Positions 1 through 8,767 of a stretch of 21,656 nt of DNA are shown here, piece by piece. Each line of letters starts with the position of its first letter. Position 1 is the stretch's first letter. Source of the DNA: Armillaria gallica (taxonomy: Eukaryota > Basidiomycota > Agaricomycetes > Agaricales > Physalacriaceae); contig JBANDB010000024.1 of NCBI GenBank assembly GCA_037576215.1, forward strand, positions 1 through 21,656. Direction: 5' to 3'. Position numbers and translations under genes: made by a program. The notes beneath the pieces were generated by a model that had not been told where the DNA came from, ran no database searches, and saw nothing but the letters and a program-made list of their open reading frames with translations.

Positions 1-740
1 AAATCTTACAGCCCAACCACCACCCCTGAGGAACCCTACAATGTGGACAACGTCTTTGAGGCAGGCAAATGGATGTTGAAAGGCATGGACACTGGCATGA
101 GCGCCTCTTGTCCTGCCCCAACTCCTGGCATGATTCCTGGTTGCTGCCGCCTCAATTGCCCTGTTACCGACTCAACCAACACCTGACCGCTACGTCAAGA
201 AGGAAGACTTGGATACCGCTATTGCTGCCGCCGTTGCTAATGCCATGACATGCATTGAGACCATGATCACCACCAGCCTTACTGCCACCTGTAATATTGC
301 TCCCGCTAACAACCTTTGTCACTTCTGTGGTGAAGTTGGCCACACTATGACATGTGGTCGCTGCCCCACCTTGGAAAACTACATCTGGCAAGGATGCATT
401 TGCAGGGCTGCTGACGGCAAGGTAGTACTCCCCTCTGGCGCCATCATACCAAACTATCCCAAGCTCAAGTCCTACCAAGAGCACGTGGATGAATGGCACC
501 AACAGGAACCCTGGCAACCTGGCAACTGGCACTCTTACCGGCAATGCTAATCCTGACGCAGAACAAGCGCTACAGCAGCAAATGGTACTAGAGGTAATGC
601 ACTTGGACACAGTTAGCGACAATGGAAATCTCACTAAGGACGCACGTATTGAAACTCTGGAACGCAAATTGGCGACTCTGAAACAAGTATTTGATGGTGT
701 GGAAATTAAGAAACCCAAGCAGCCATTGACAGGTTACTGA
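1..740 (+). pseudogene. gag: Element A gag, C-terminal part with degenerate zinc knuckle
   Basis: The main frame (209-550) carries a Cys/His box CHFCGEVGHTMTC at about 314-352. The spacing after His is three residues rather than the usual four of a CCHC knuckle, so the box is one residue short. A segment typical of this Gag type follows (GKVVLPSGAIIPNY, then VDEWHQQ). Near 490-545 the frame changes and continues to a stop at 738-740 through an ETLERKLATLKQVFDGVEI helix. In the family this region binds element RNA inside virus-like particles. The N-terminal capsid is outside the window. Bases 1-208 read as Pro-rich fragments in shifting frames. Confident as a gag remnant, less so about its exact limits. 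Confidence 0.7.
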
Positions 741-1340
741 CCTTTAGCGCCTTCCTCTACCGAACACATCTGTACCCACCTGCTGCCCAGCCCCAGCACA
801 TGTACCACCAGCCAGCTGCTGCCCCTGCCTGTTGCTGCCGACCCAGTTGCCACACCCATGGCACCTACAGATGCTACCGCCTCAGCTCCTGCCTTTGCAC
901 CCTGTACTCTGGTCTTCCTGCTTGCTATACTGCTCCTGCCCAACAAAACTTTGCCGCACCTGATAAGCGACCTGAAGGTGGTTACCAACCAACAGCCCCA
1001 TATACAACATTGAGAAATCCAACCACGTATTTAGCTGCATTATGAAGACACCAGTGACCTTATCAGTAGAGGAACTCTGCAGCATAGCGCCTGACGTCAG
1101 GAATCAAGTCAAAACAGCTGTAACCCCTAAGCGCACCTTACAGGCCACAGTTCAAGACGCACCCAACATTGATGATGCACTACCAGGATTTTCACTTGCT
1201 ACCGACCCATTGCTTACCTGACACAACGCTAACCAACAACTGCCAACGCCACCTTGATAGATCCTGTGGAACTTACATTTGGTTGCTAGCGCCAGGAGAA
1301 GACCCGCCATACTGACAGTAGCCCAGGACTCACATGCCAT
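741..1340 (+). pseudogene. Element A Gag-protease linker remnant
   Basis: This stretch links Gag to protease. 741-1045 reads as Pro/Ala/Tyr-rich, low-conservation sequence. From 1042 an in-frame block MKTPVTLSVEELCSIAPDV followed by a basic TPKR is the segment that normally precedes the protease in this family. It runs into stops at about 1219 and beyond. No catalytic residues are expected here. The block at 1042-1130 is the only part I recognise; the rest is assigned by position. Confidence 0.55.
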
Positions 1341-1349
1341 TGATCAATC

Positions 1350-1780
1350 ATGCTTATGGTTGACAGTTGCCAGGAGATAGAGGCCATAGTGGACAGCGGC
1401 TCCCAGATCATCTTGATGTTGGCAGAAGTTGCTAACAACTTAGGCCTCATCTATGACCCAGGTATAGTCCTAAACATGCAAAGCGCTAATGGTACCATAG
1501 ACAGGTGCTTGGACTTGCCAAGAATGTGCCGTGCACCATTGGCAACCTCACATTTTACTTGCAGATACACATACTATGCTCACCTGCTTATGACATACTC
1601 CTTGGCCAACCTTTTGATGTTTTAGCACGCTCCATAGTCAAGACTTATCCTGACAACAAAACCACCCTGACAATTAGCGACCCCAACTCTGGTGTCCGCC
1701 GCACAGTGCCGACCTTTCCTAGAGGTTGCCAAAAAGAGAAGCTTGCCAAAGCACCAACGTTTACCAACCAGTACCCAGGA
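1350..1780 (+). pseudogene. pro: Element A retropepsin (aspartic protease), frameshifted
   Basis: A single retropepsin unit that would act as a homodimer and cut the Gag-Pol precursor. The catalytic motif reads VDSGSQI (about 1389-1409), followed by LNMQSANGTIDRCLDL. The frame then changes near 1505, and the rest continues in another frame as KNVPCTIGNLTFYLQIHI and AYDILLGQPFDVL, the flap and the conserved ILG-type strand. The end of the domain, VRRTVPTFPRG, lies at about 1695-1728. The catalytic Asp and Gly are kept but the domain is split over two frames. Confidence 0.8.
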
Positions 1781-2280
1781 CAGCCCCACTTGTGTTTTCA
1801 TCCACCATCAAGGAGGTGATTGGCAACAATCATGGAGATGTAGCGCTTATGCTGGACTATGACCACCGTAGTGGTCTTGTAAATATTGTTTCTACTGCCT
1901 TTCTTGACTCTGAAGTACTCTTGCCTTCTTGTGACCCTAGCGCTAATACGCCCACTACCAGTACCCCTACTACAAACCATCAAAAGCTTACCGACTCCTC
2001 TCTTGCCTACCTGTACCTTACCGCTTCTGACCATTTTGCTAAATTTGCCTCCTCTGATACGTATCTTGAAACATTACCTAATTCTTCCCAACCCTGCCAT
2101 TCTTGGACTTTCCAAAGCTAGCGCTAGCGCTAGCAACTCATCACTTACGTTACCTACTGCCTCCACCTTTGCTGCCGCTAACGCTACTAAACGCAAAGGT
2201 GTACAGGTCAAAAAGAAGTATAAGCCAGTAGCGCTTAAAATCAAGCCTGTTGCCAGCACTGTCTCTGAGGACTTTTGAAT
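1781..2280 (+). pseudogene. Element A protease-RT linker remnant
   Basis: Spacer between protease and RT. One frame runs 1726-2121 with VALMLDYDHRSGLVNIVSTA and Ser/Thr/Pro-rich sequence. Another (1886-2278) ends in a basic KRKGVQVKKKYKPVALKIKP segment that normally leads into the RT of this family. A perfect local repeat of the word GCTAGC/AGCGCT lies at 2117-2133. Low conservation is normal for this spacer, and I assign no enzymatic function. Confidence 0.5.
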
Positions 2281-3488
2281 CAAACAAAATCATTGGCGAC
2301 CCTGCTTGCCAACATGCCAACATTGACCCCAAACCCACCACCATTTAAACCAACAGGTCGCTTTACTGAGGAGCGCCAGAAACAGTTTGTTAGCAACCAC
2401 AATACTGGCTTCCTCACCACTCCCAAATTAAACGTCCTTACCAACCTCATGTCCAAACAGAACCAAGCATTTGCCTGGGAGGACTCTGAGCAAGGTAGCT
2501 TCCATACCAACTTCTTCCTGCCTGTTGTCATACCGACCATCCCTCACGTACCCTGGACTGAACACAACCAACCCATACTGCCTGGACTTGAAGCTGAAGT
2601 CTGTCAGATCATACGCAGCAAGATCAAAGCTGGCGTCTATACAAGCCCTCCAATAGCGCTTACCGCTCCTGCTGGTTCTGTGTCCTCAAGAAGAATGGTA
2701 ACCTTGTATTGTTCACAGTCTTGAGCTGCTAAATAGGGTCACTATACGACACTCTGGCATCCCACCCTTTTCCTGACCACATTGCCTGAGTCCTTTGCTG
2801 GTAGGATCTGTGGCGCCACCCTTGACCTCTATGTTGGCTACAATGAGCAACTCATCCATCCCTCTTCATGTGACCTCACCTTTTCAGACACCCTTTGGCG
2901 CCTTGCAGCTAGTCACCTTGCCAATGGGTTGGACCAATTCAGTACCTATTTTCCATGACAACGTTAACTACATCCTGCAACCCAAAGATCCCCAAATATG
3001 TACAAAGTTTCATTGACAACGTAGGCGCTAAGGGTCCCAAAGATTGGCGACTCATAGATGGCCTCCCAGCAACTCACCCTGACAACCCTGGCATCTGCTT
3101 AGCGCTATGGGACTTTTCCAGTTACTTAACCGCATCCTCCAGCGCATGAAGTACAGTGGCGGTACGTTCTCTGGACACAAGCTAGTACTCTGTGCCCACG
3201 CTTCAAGATCCTTGGCCATGTCTGCATGCCTAGCGGTCGCGTTCCCGATGAGTTGTGCTTAGCCCTGTTGGATTGCTGGGATGTATGCCATGATCTTTCA
3301 GAGGTATGCGCCTTCCTAGGGACTGTTGGCGTCCTCTGCATCTTCATCAAGAACTTTGCCCACCATGCCCACCACCATCTTACCTGACTCACATGCGCTA
3401 ATGCCCTCTTTGAATTTGGACCAGAGCAAGTTGCCGCCCAGCAAGACTTAGTGAAGGCGCTACATGAAGCCCAGCCCCTTGTTCCCAT
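2281..3488 (+). pseudogene. RT: Element A reverse transcriptase, multiply frameshifted, YxDD changed to FIDN
   Basis: RNA-dependent DNA polymerase of the element. The longest frame (2275-2724) gives the approach to RT, including KQNQAFAWEDSEQGSFHTNF and EAEVCQIIRSKIKAGVYTSP. After a stop near 2724 the fingers and palm continue in other frames: GRICGATLDLYVGYNEQL at about 2803, then FQTPFGALQLVTLPMGWTNS at about 2881-2940. The active site reads FIDN (3009-3020) where the family has Y-x-D-D, so the second metal-binding Asp is Asn. The expected CGAC reads CAAC, a CpG-to-CpA change. Distal RT or connection sequence continues to about 3480 in further frames. Not functional. Confidence 0.85.
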
Positions 3489-3497
3489 TGACTACCA

Positions 3498-3884
3498 GTG
3501 CCAGACCCTGTCATACTGGCGGTTGACACCTCATGCATTGCTGTTGGCTTCTTCTTGTGTCAGTGCCTTAGCAACAATTGGAAACAGAGGCGCTACAACT
3601 GCTTTGGGTCAATCACGCTAAACAACAGGGAATCACGCTACAGCCAGGCCAAATTGGAACTCTATGGTCTCTTTAAAGCCTTTCAGATGCTAAGGATGTA
3701 TCTCATTGGCGTACAGAACCTCATTGTGGAAGTAGATGCTAGGTACATCAAAGGTATGCTACAGAACCCTGACATACAGCCCTCTGCCAGCATGAATTGC
3801 TGGATAGTTGCTATCCTCATGTTCCACTTTGAGCTGGTACATGTCAAAGGCACCTTCCATGGACCTGATGGACTTTCCCAATGA
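3498..3884 (+). pseudogene. RH: Element A RNase H domain, best-preserved block
   Basis: A continuous 128-codon frame of the RNase H that degrades the RNA strand after reverse transcription. Four acidic positions of the fold are recognisable: Asp in ILAVDTSCIAVGF, Glu in KLELYGLF, Asp in VEVDARYIKG and Asp in GPDGLSQ. All four remain. Several sites that are Arg in the family, from memory, are Cys here (for example MNCWIVAIL), as expected from CGN to TGN transitions. It ends in a stop at 3882-3884. It is only a domain of a broken polyprotein. Confidence 0.85.
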
Positions 3885-4207
3885 CCCTTACAGCCTACCA
3901 ACCCTCTTCCCAACCAAAGCAACGACAACATGTCTTTAGCAACTGGATAGATGACTCCATGGGTTCATGCACCTTATACAGCTCCCTATCCATCTCCTCT
4001 GTAGCGACCAACCCGCTAGCACTTATCTACACCCAATCATTCCTTACCAACCAACTCCTTTACCGCCCCTCTCACATTCTTTACCGCCAACATTACCGAC
4101 AAGTTGCCAACTATCAAAAGAGTTGAAGAACCCAAGCCCCTAGAGAAAACAGCACCGACCTTGCTTATGACTCAGTACCCAGGAGCGCTAAGGCTCAAGC
4201 AGATGAC
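3885..4207 (+). pseudogene. Element A RNase H-integrase connector
   Basis: A low-complexity Ser/Thr/Pro-rich connector. One frame contains NWIDDSMGSCTLYSS at about 3938-3985, matching the acidic WID... segment that follows RNase H in this family, as recalled. The remainder, rich in CTTACC and TTGCCAAC words, shows no motif. No separate gene is visible. Confidence 0.45.
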
Positions 4208-5454
4208 GTGTGCCTAGACACCATAAAAGACTGGTTGAACTTGCTTAAGCGACCTGATCACCTTAGCAACAACAAGTATGCCACTTTCATATGTTATGCC
4301 ACCAACTTCTTCATTAGCAACAATCGACTCTGGCGACGCAACAAAGATGGTGCACACAAACTAGTGGTGCAGCCTAGCAACCGACTTCAGGATCTTACGT
4401 GCCATGCATGATGACTTAGGCCACAGGGGACTATATGCTACACGTGCTATACTACTGGAACGTTTCTGGTGGCCTCACGTGCAGAGCTGATGTTGCTTGG
4501 TATGTAAAGACTTGCCACCTCTGCCAGATTCAGCAAACTTGCCAATTGCTCATCCTGCCAATGGTTGCTATGCCAGCGCCTCTCTTCAGCAAGATCTATA
4601 TGACACAATGCACATGCCCAAGTTGGGTTGCTACAAGTACATCATCCAAGGTCGCTGCTTGCTAGTACACTGGCCTGAATTTAGAATGCTCCAACAAGAA
4701 AACATGGATGCTATAGCTAAGTGGTTGTTTGAAGACGTCATCTGCTGCTGGGGTGCGCTAAGAGAAATAGTTACCAACAATGGTGCCCCCATCATCAAAG
4801 CGCTAACCTACCTTGCCAAGAAGTACAACATCCACCACATACGCATCTCTGGTTACAACAAGCATGCTAATGGTCTTGTGGAGCGCCCTCACTTTGATGT
4901 GTGCCAAGCTCTCTTCAAGGCGGTAGATGGCGACGAGTCTAGATGGAGTGAAGCAACCTACTCTGTCTTCTGGTCGGAAAGGGTAACTATACGCAAGCGC
5001 ATGGGTTGCTCACCTTACTATGCAGTGACTGGCACCCACCCCTTACTGCCTGCCGACATCATTGAAGCAACATACTTGCAACCAGCACCCAACTCCCTAC
5101 TGTCCACTACTGACCTCATTGCTGATGCGAGCCATTGACTTACAACAACAAAATGAAGACTTAGTGTGCTTACATGAAACAGTCTTTAGCGCCAGATGGA
5201 AAGCAGCGCTAAGGTTTGAAATGGACCACAGTGCCACCATCAGAGACTACAACTTTAGCCGTGGGTTGCTAGTGCTCATGAGGAACTCCAAGATAGAGAC
5301 CACCCACAACAAGAAAATGCGCCCTTGCTACTTGGGGCCATTGGTAGTTATCTCTTGTAACCGTGGAGGTGCTTATGTCCTTTGTGAACTAGATGGGTTG
5401 GTACTGCACAGGACCAGTTGCCGCCTTCTGACTACTCCCTTACCTTGCACGTGA
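4208..5454 (+). pseudogene. IN: Element A integrase; catalytic Asp-2 changed to Asn
   Basis: Integrase that would insert element cDNA into host DNA. The N-terminal HHCC region is split: LKRPDHLSNNKYATF at 4245, then HRG near 4425 and CHLCQ at about 4513-4530. The catalytic core is open from 4497 to 5138. Asp-1 lies in YDTMHMP (4602-4604). The second site reads VTNNGAP, with Asn at 4776-4778 where Asp is required. Glu lies in NGLVERPHFDV (4881-4883). Asp-2 would again arise from CGAC to CAAC. A C-terminal part in another frame (to 5454) has HSATIRDYNFSRGLLVLMRN and KKMRPCYLGPLVVISCNRGG, a GPL/F-type module. No chromodomain is seen. Inactive. Confidence 0.88.
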
Positions 5455-5965
5455 CCACATATCCTTACCGCTTGAGGCGCTAGACATTGATACGCCAAGC
5501 TCAGAGAACTTGAAGAAACCAACTATTGGATGATGACGACTTGCCTGCCTGAAGAAGAAGAAGACTGAAATACCATTTACTTTCCTTACCAACTCTCTTT
5601 CCTTTCTTACTTATTTTTTACTATACAGATTTTTTACTTTACCTCAAGATGCAGCGCTAGCAACTTTGATTGCTGCCTGGCGCCTTGCGCAACTCCTCAC
5701 AAGGGTTTTTTGCCATGATGATCTACTGAGCGTTCCCTTAAAACCCAAGTCGCTAAAACACCACTTTTGCTAAGTCTTTTCTTTTTACAAGTCCTTCAAA
5801 ACCCACGTTCCCTTACTATACACACAGACTTTCTTACTACTGTTTCTTACCTCACACAAAATTGCAAGTCCCAAAATCATTTATATTACATTTTTTTTTT
5901 TCTACTACAAGTCCATCTATGTACAACAATACTAAAAAGTTCAAAAATTTTACAGGCGCTAGCGA
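5455..5965. other. AT-rich tail of element A between integrase and antisense remnant
   Basis: After the integrase stop at 5452-5454 there is a remnant of the acidic tail, with LRELEE-like and EEEED codons at 5490-5570. The strand is then very pyrimidine-rich, with T runs at 5614-5640 and 5891-5901. From 5966 a minus-strand coding remnant begins. This would suit a shared 3' region where sense and antisense transcripts end. No LTR, TATA box or gene is evident. Poly(A) signals are not well enough defined in fungi to call. Confidence 0.5.
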
Positions 5966-6290
5966 CTAGGCCTGGTCATGGTCAGCAGGGAAGGAGAAGG
6001 GCAGAGCAGGAAAGAGGTCTTCAGCCTGGACATTGTTTTGCTCTTGCCAGGCTAGCGCCTCCTTGCAGTCCTGCTGGTACCGCCTCAAGATAGTGACACT
6101 GTGTCCCAGCGTCCTCCTGCCTCATCCTCATCCCCTGCCATCTTGTTGTCCACTGCCCTCATCTCCCATGCCATTACTGACTCCATACCTGCAGCTGCTT
6201 GCTCCATGAACCTCTGCCAGCTCCTCTGGTGACCTCACCGGTAATGGGGTAAAGAAGTTCTTCACCCAACCAGTCAAAGTTGCCACCAGT
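5966..6290 (-). pseudogene. Antisense ORF remnant in element A (helical, acidic C-terminal part)
   Basis: On the minus strand, codons from ATG at 6205-6207 to a stop at 6085-6087 give 40 residues beginning MEQAAAGMESVMAWEMRA, with an acidic AGDEDEA. One base out of frame it continues from about 6088 as RRYQQDCKEALAWQEQ and AEDLFPALPFSFPADHDQA to TAG at 5966-5968. Upstream, near 6230, SPEELAEV in a third frame fits the same protein. Composition and even heptad-like spacing suggest real coding sequence, and a purine-rich plus strand is the consequence. The position (3' of integrase, opposite strand) matches the antisense gene of element B. The N-terminal part would lie where element B now begins. 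Function unknown. Confidence 0.6.
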
Positions 6291-6447
6291 CACTCTAGAG
6301 GCGGGAAGGGGGTCCAGCATCGAGAATCCATCCTAGCAACTGGGCAGGGCGTTCTCCTTGTTCATAGTCCTCATTGCCAGAGGACATCTCACAAGCGGTG
6401 CCAGCTGAGCACGATGGTTGGTTAGCGACACCCAACGCCTGGAGAGG
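6291..6447. other. Short segment between antisense remnant and element B
   Basis: 157 bp next to the 5' LTR of element B. On the minus strand one frame is open (CEMSSGNEDYEQGERPAQLL and on to a stop at 6295-6297), which could be more of element A's antisense gene, but I do not recognise it. The last bases before the LTR are GGAGAGG. No target-site duplicate can be checked because element B's right LTR is incomplete. Confidence 0.35.
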
Positions 6448-6671
6448 TGTCACGACCCACCCCCGGGCCTGAGCCCCGGGCCCGGGACCACACCACACAC
6501 CCCGGCAAACACCCCTCGCACGACCTCGACTCGGGACGAACTCCACGAACACCCAACACGGCCATCACGTCATACCCCGGTCGACCCTGACGTTCCCCTG
6601 GGCACCCCACGGACACTACCGACGACCCCCGGGGATTCCCGGCGCGACAGCACGGCGACCCACACAACATC

Positions 6672-6845
6672 CGGCGCATCACGCATCATTCGACGCATCA
6701 TGCATGATCGCTTCATGCCACGCATCACGCCGCGCATCATGCATCGCCTGCGCATCAACCCACGCATCATGCATCGCCCTGCGCATCAACCCACGCATCA
6801 TGCTTGCGCATCCCGCATCAACATCCCGCATCATGCCTCATCGCG
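6672..6845 (+). repeat. CGCATCATG-type tandem repeats in U3 of the 5' LTR
   Basis: The words CGCATCA, CGCATCATGC and GCATCACGC recur throughout. A 31-bp unit starting at 6750 is followed at 6781 by a second, partial copy of 23 bp, while the 3' LTR has only one copy (near 17056). Slippage between the LTRs explains most of their length difference. Such clusters in U3 may act as enhancer or factor-binding arrays, but that is inference. Confidence 0.8.
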
Positions 6846-7030
6846 TCCTCTCGTCGCGCCACGTCCTCCCTCGCGCGGCGCCACTGCGACTCCCAAAGCA
6901 ACGGCGCCACTCCCATCCGACACCCGCGGTTTTCCTTTGTCCTCCTAGGTGCTCCGGGACACCACCAGAGCCCCGGAGCAGCCCCCAGACCCAGAACCGG
7001 GACCCCGGACCTGCCTCGTCGCGTAGTCAG

Positions 7031-7073
7031 TATATAAGCCCCCCGTAGCACTAAGTACGGTAGTCTTGATATT
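7031..7073 (+). promoter_or_regulatory. Element B promoter: TATA box and predicted transcript start
   Basis: TATATAA lies at 7031-7037. The sequence AGTCTTGATATT begins at 7062, 31 nt after the first T of the box, the usual TATA-to-start distance. The same arrangement is in the 3' LTR (TATATAA 17303-17309, AGTCTTGATATT 17336-17347, two extra C in between). The start point is predicted from spacing and from its complementarity to the primer site, not measured. Confidence 0.7.
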
Positions 7074-7686
7074 GCCCATACTCTCCGGTTTTCCTCTCGT
7101 ATCGCTCCGGCCTCGTAACTTCGCCTCGTACTCGTCTCCTCTCTATCGTCTCGTACTCGTCTCCATTTCTATAGTCCGCATCCGTCTCTACTCTCTCGTC
7201 TCGTATCTGTCCATTGTCTCTATCTACTCTCTTAATTCCATCTCCTTTGCTCATCCGTCTCTTTCCTCCTTCCTCGTCTCTGCCTCAAGTTTCTCCTTTC
7301 CTTCTCTTCTCGTATTCCGGTCTCTTATCTTCTCCGGTCCGCATTCTCCGCTCTTCTAAGTTCGGTCCCGCACCTGTCAAACTCTAAGTTGCCTATTCGC
7401 CTATCAGCCCCTTGATTTCCCCGGATAGTTCGCCGCCGGCACGCCACTCATCGCGCCGTCTAAACCGAACTTCCCCAGTAGAACCTTCCCGTCCGGCGCT
7501 CGCCCCTTGCTCGCGCCAACCCCGGGACACTTCGTCTGATCTCCCCACGCCCCGGCGCACGTCACCTCCTCCCGGCGCCGCCTACCTCCGGTCCTCTCTG
7601 AGTCCCGGCGTGTCCGTAGCTGTCCGAGTCCGCTTGGTAAGGCCTCGCCCAGAATTGCTGAGCCCCGGGTCAGCGGAACCTGACAT

Positions 7687-7698
7687 AATATCAAGACT
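7687..7698 (+). other. Candidate self-priming primer-binding site of element B
   Basis: AATATCAAGACT lies one base inside the 5' LTR. It is the exact reverse complement of AGTCTTGATATT at the predicted 5' end of the transcript (7062-7073); a further G-U pair (7074 with 7686) is possible. In Tf1/sushi elements the first ~11 nt of the RNA fold back onto such a site and prime minus-strand synthesis instead of a tRNA. No TGG-type tRNA primer site is seen here. The gag ATG follows at 7719. Confidence 0.75.
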
Positions 7699-7718
7699 CA
7701 ACCTTACCCCGTTCTCAA

Positions 7719-8767
7719 ATGGCTACGTACACTCACACCTACCAAACTCCTGTCTACCACGTTGACGCCTACGGGCGACCCATACCCGAAAACTCCTACC
7801 ACCCCCACACTCCTCAGCCCATCTACCCCCTCTACCCATCGAGCAATACCTTTCGCACCCACCCCGCTTCTGGGGAGCGGATCAAAGCGGCGTATCCTAT
7901 GTCCACCCTAGCCAGCTAATGACCCACGAATGGCGGTCCGGTCCCATGTACGCACCCCCGGGGAACCATTCACGCGTCCTCCCCGGGGGCTACCGGAGAC
8001 ACCTCCCGTCGGCTGGGTAGCCACCGCCGCCCCAAGCGCCGCCCCCTCGTCCAAAGCACTCATTACTCCTACGCCCCACCCACCCAGATTCCTATCGAAC
8101 GCTCCGAGGCACCCCCTCCACCCCGACCATTGTTCCCCCGCCACGGACGCCTTCCACCCCGCTAGGGCGACGACGCGCCGAGGCCTACGTCCAGCAACGC
8201 GACGAAATCCTCCGCGCCCTCCGCATCACCCCCGCAGAATTCGCCAGGCGCACTCGGGCCCTCCTCGTCAGCCTGGGACAACACGACCTCACGGGTACCC
8301 CGGAGCAGTGGGCTGATCGCCTACTCGAATTCTACGAACGTTACCAACGAGGAACCATCCCGGGTAACGCCAAAAGCACCCTCCAGGTAGACCGCACCCT
8401 CCGCGACGAACTCCGGGCCTTAGTCGACGAAATCCACACTAGCCCCCACCCACGTCACTTCGAGGACCCCTGGACCCCGCACGCTCCTTCCACGTCCTAC
8501 GGGACACCTCTCACGAAAACACCCCGGACGCCCGCGGGCGAGAAGGACTCCACGAGGCCTCCGCCATACTTCAATCCCTCAACCCCTCGGGAGGTCTGTT
8601 CGACCAGCCTGCAGCCCGCACGGTGGGACTATCCGCCCGCCCCCGGGCCAACTCCTTCCCCAGCGCCTTTCGCACCTGGGAACAACCCCCGACTCAGTCC
8701 CCCGAGCCAGAGGAAGCCCCGGAGGATAACGACAGGGCCTCCCACCACACCTCTCTTACGTGGGTGA
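7719..8767 (+). pseudogene. gag: Element B gag, N-terminal region, frameshifted
   Basis: ATG at 7719 (ATGGCTACG, 34 nt after the LTR) opens a 66-codon frame rich in Tyr, His and Pro (MATYTHTYQTPVYHVDAYGR) that stops at 7917-7919. A long frame without its own start then runs from about 8160 to a stop at 8765-8767. It includes RRRAEAYVQQRDEILRALRI, a helical block (WADRLLEFYERYQRG, then LRALVDEIHTSPHP) and a Pro/Ser/Thr-rich stretch. The coding register is plain from composition, so one or more indels near 7900-8160 separate the halves. This is probably the variable N-terminal portion of Gag ahead of the capsid; I recognise no named domain. Confidence 0.65.

Larger units (their letters stand above)
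1..6447 (+). mobile_element. Element A: degraded, truncated Ty3/gypsy retrotransposon
   Basis: Blocks occur in canonical gypsy order: zinc-knuckle Gag end, retropepsin, RT, RNase H, integrase. The left end lies outside the window, so no 5' LTR or Gag capsid is seen, and the right end is cut by the 5' LTR of element B at 6448. The reading frame changes repeatedly and stops are frequent, so it cannot encode a full polyprotein. CpG is reduced, TCG is rare, and the surviving CpGs sit largely in the words GCGCTA/TAGCGC and in CGAC. The domain order (integrase last) is seen directly. Membership in a family common in Agaricomycetes is recalled and was not searched. Confidence 0.9.
6448..7685 (+). 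repeat. 5' LTR of element B
   Basis: It begins TGTCACGACCC and ends CCTGACA, giving inverted termini TGTCA/TGACA. The first 781 bp (6448-7228) repeat at 16752-17503 with about six substitutions and several small indels. The right end at 7685 is inferred from the CA terminus, the primer-site-like sequence directly after it (7687-7698) and the gag ATG at 7719. U3 would be 6448-7061, with the transcript starting near 7062 and R-U5 onward to 7685 (pyrimidine-rich, CTCGTACTCGTCTC-like repeats at 7120-7210). The far third (7229-7685) has no partner in the window because the other LTR is cut. Confidence 0.85.

Noticed and set aside
5980..6030. Purine-rich tract that could be the polypurine tract of element A
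   Set aside because: It is explained by minus-strand codons (FPALPFSF) and no LTR start follows it.
6295..6552. Minus-strand 85-codon frame crossing the left edge of element B
   Set aside because: It is the LTR antisense frame running into unrelated flank; only its flank part might belong to element A's antisense gene.
6672..6845. CGCATCATG repeats as a CRISPR-like array
   Set aside because: Units are short, contiguous and without unique spacers; they sit in LTR U3 and are repeated in the other LTR of a fungal element.
7122..7210. CTCGTACTCGTCTC-type pyrimidine repeats as a separate element
   Set aside because: They are part of R-U5 of the LTR and occur identically in the 3' copy.
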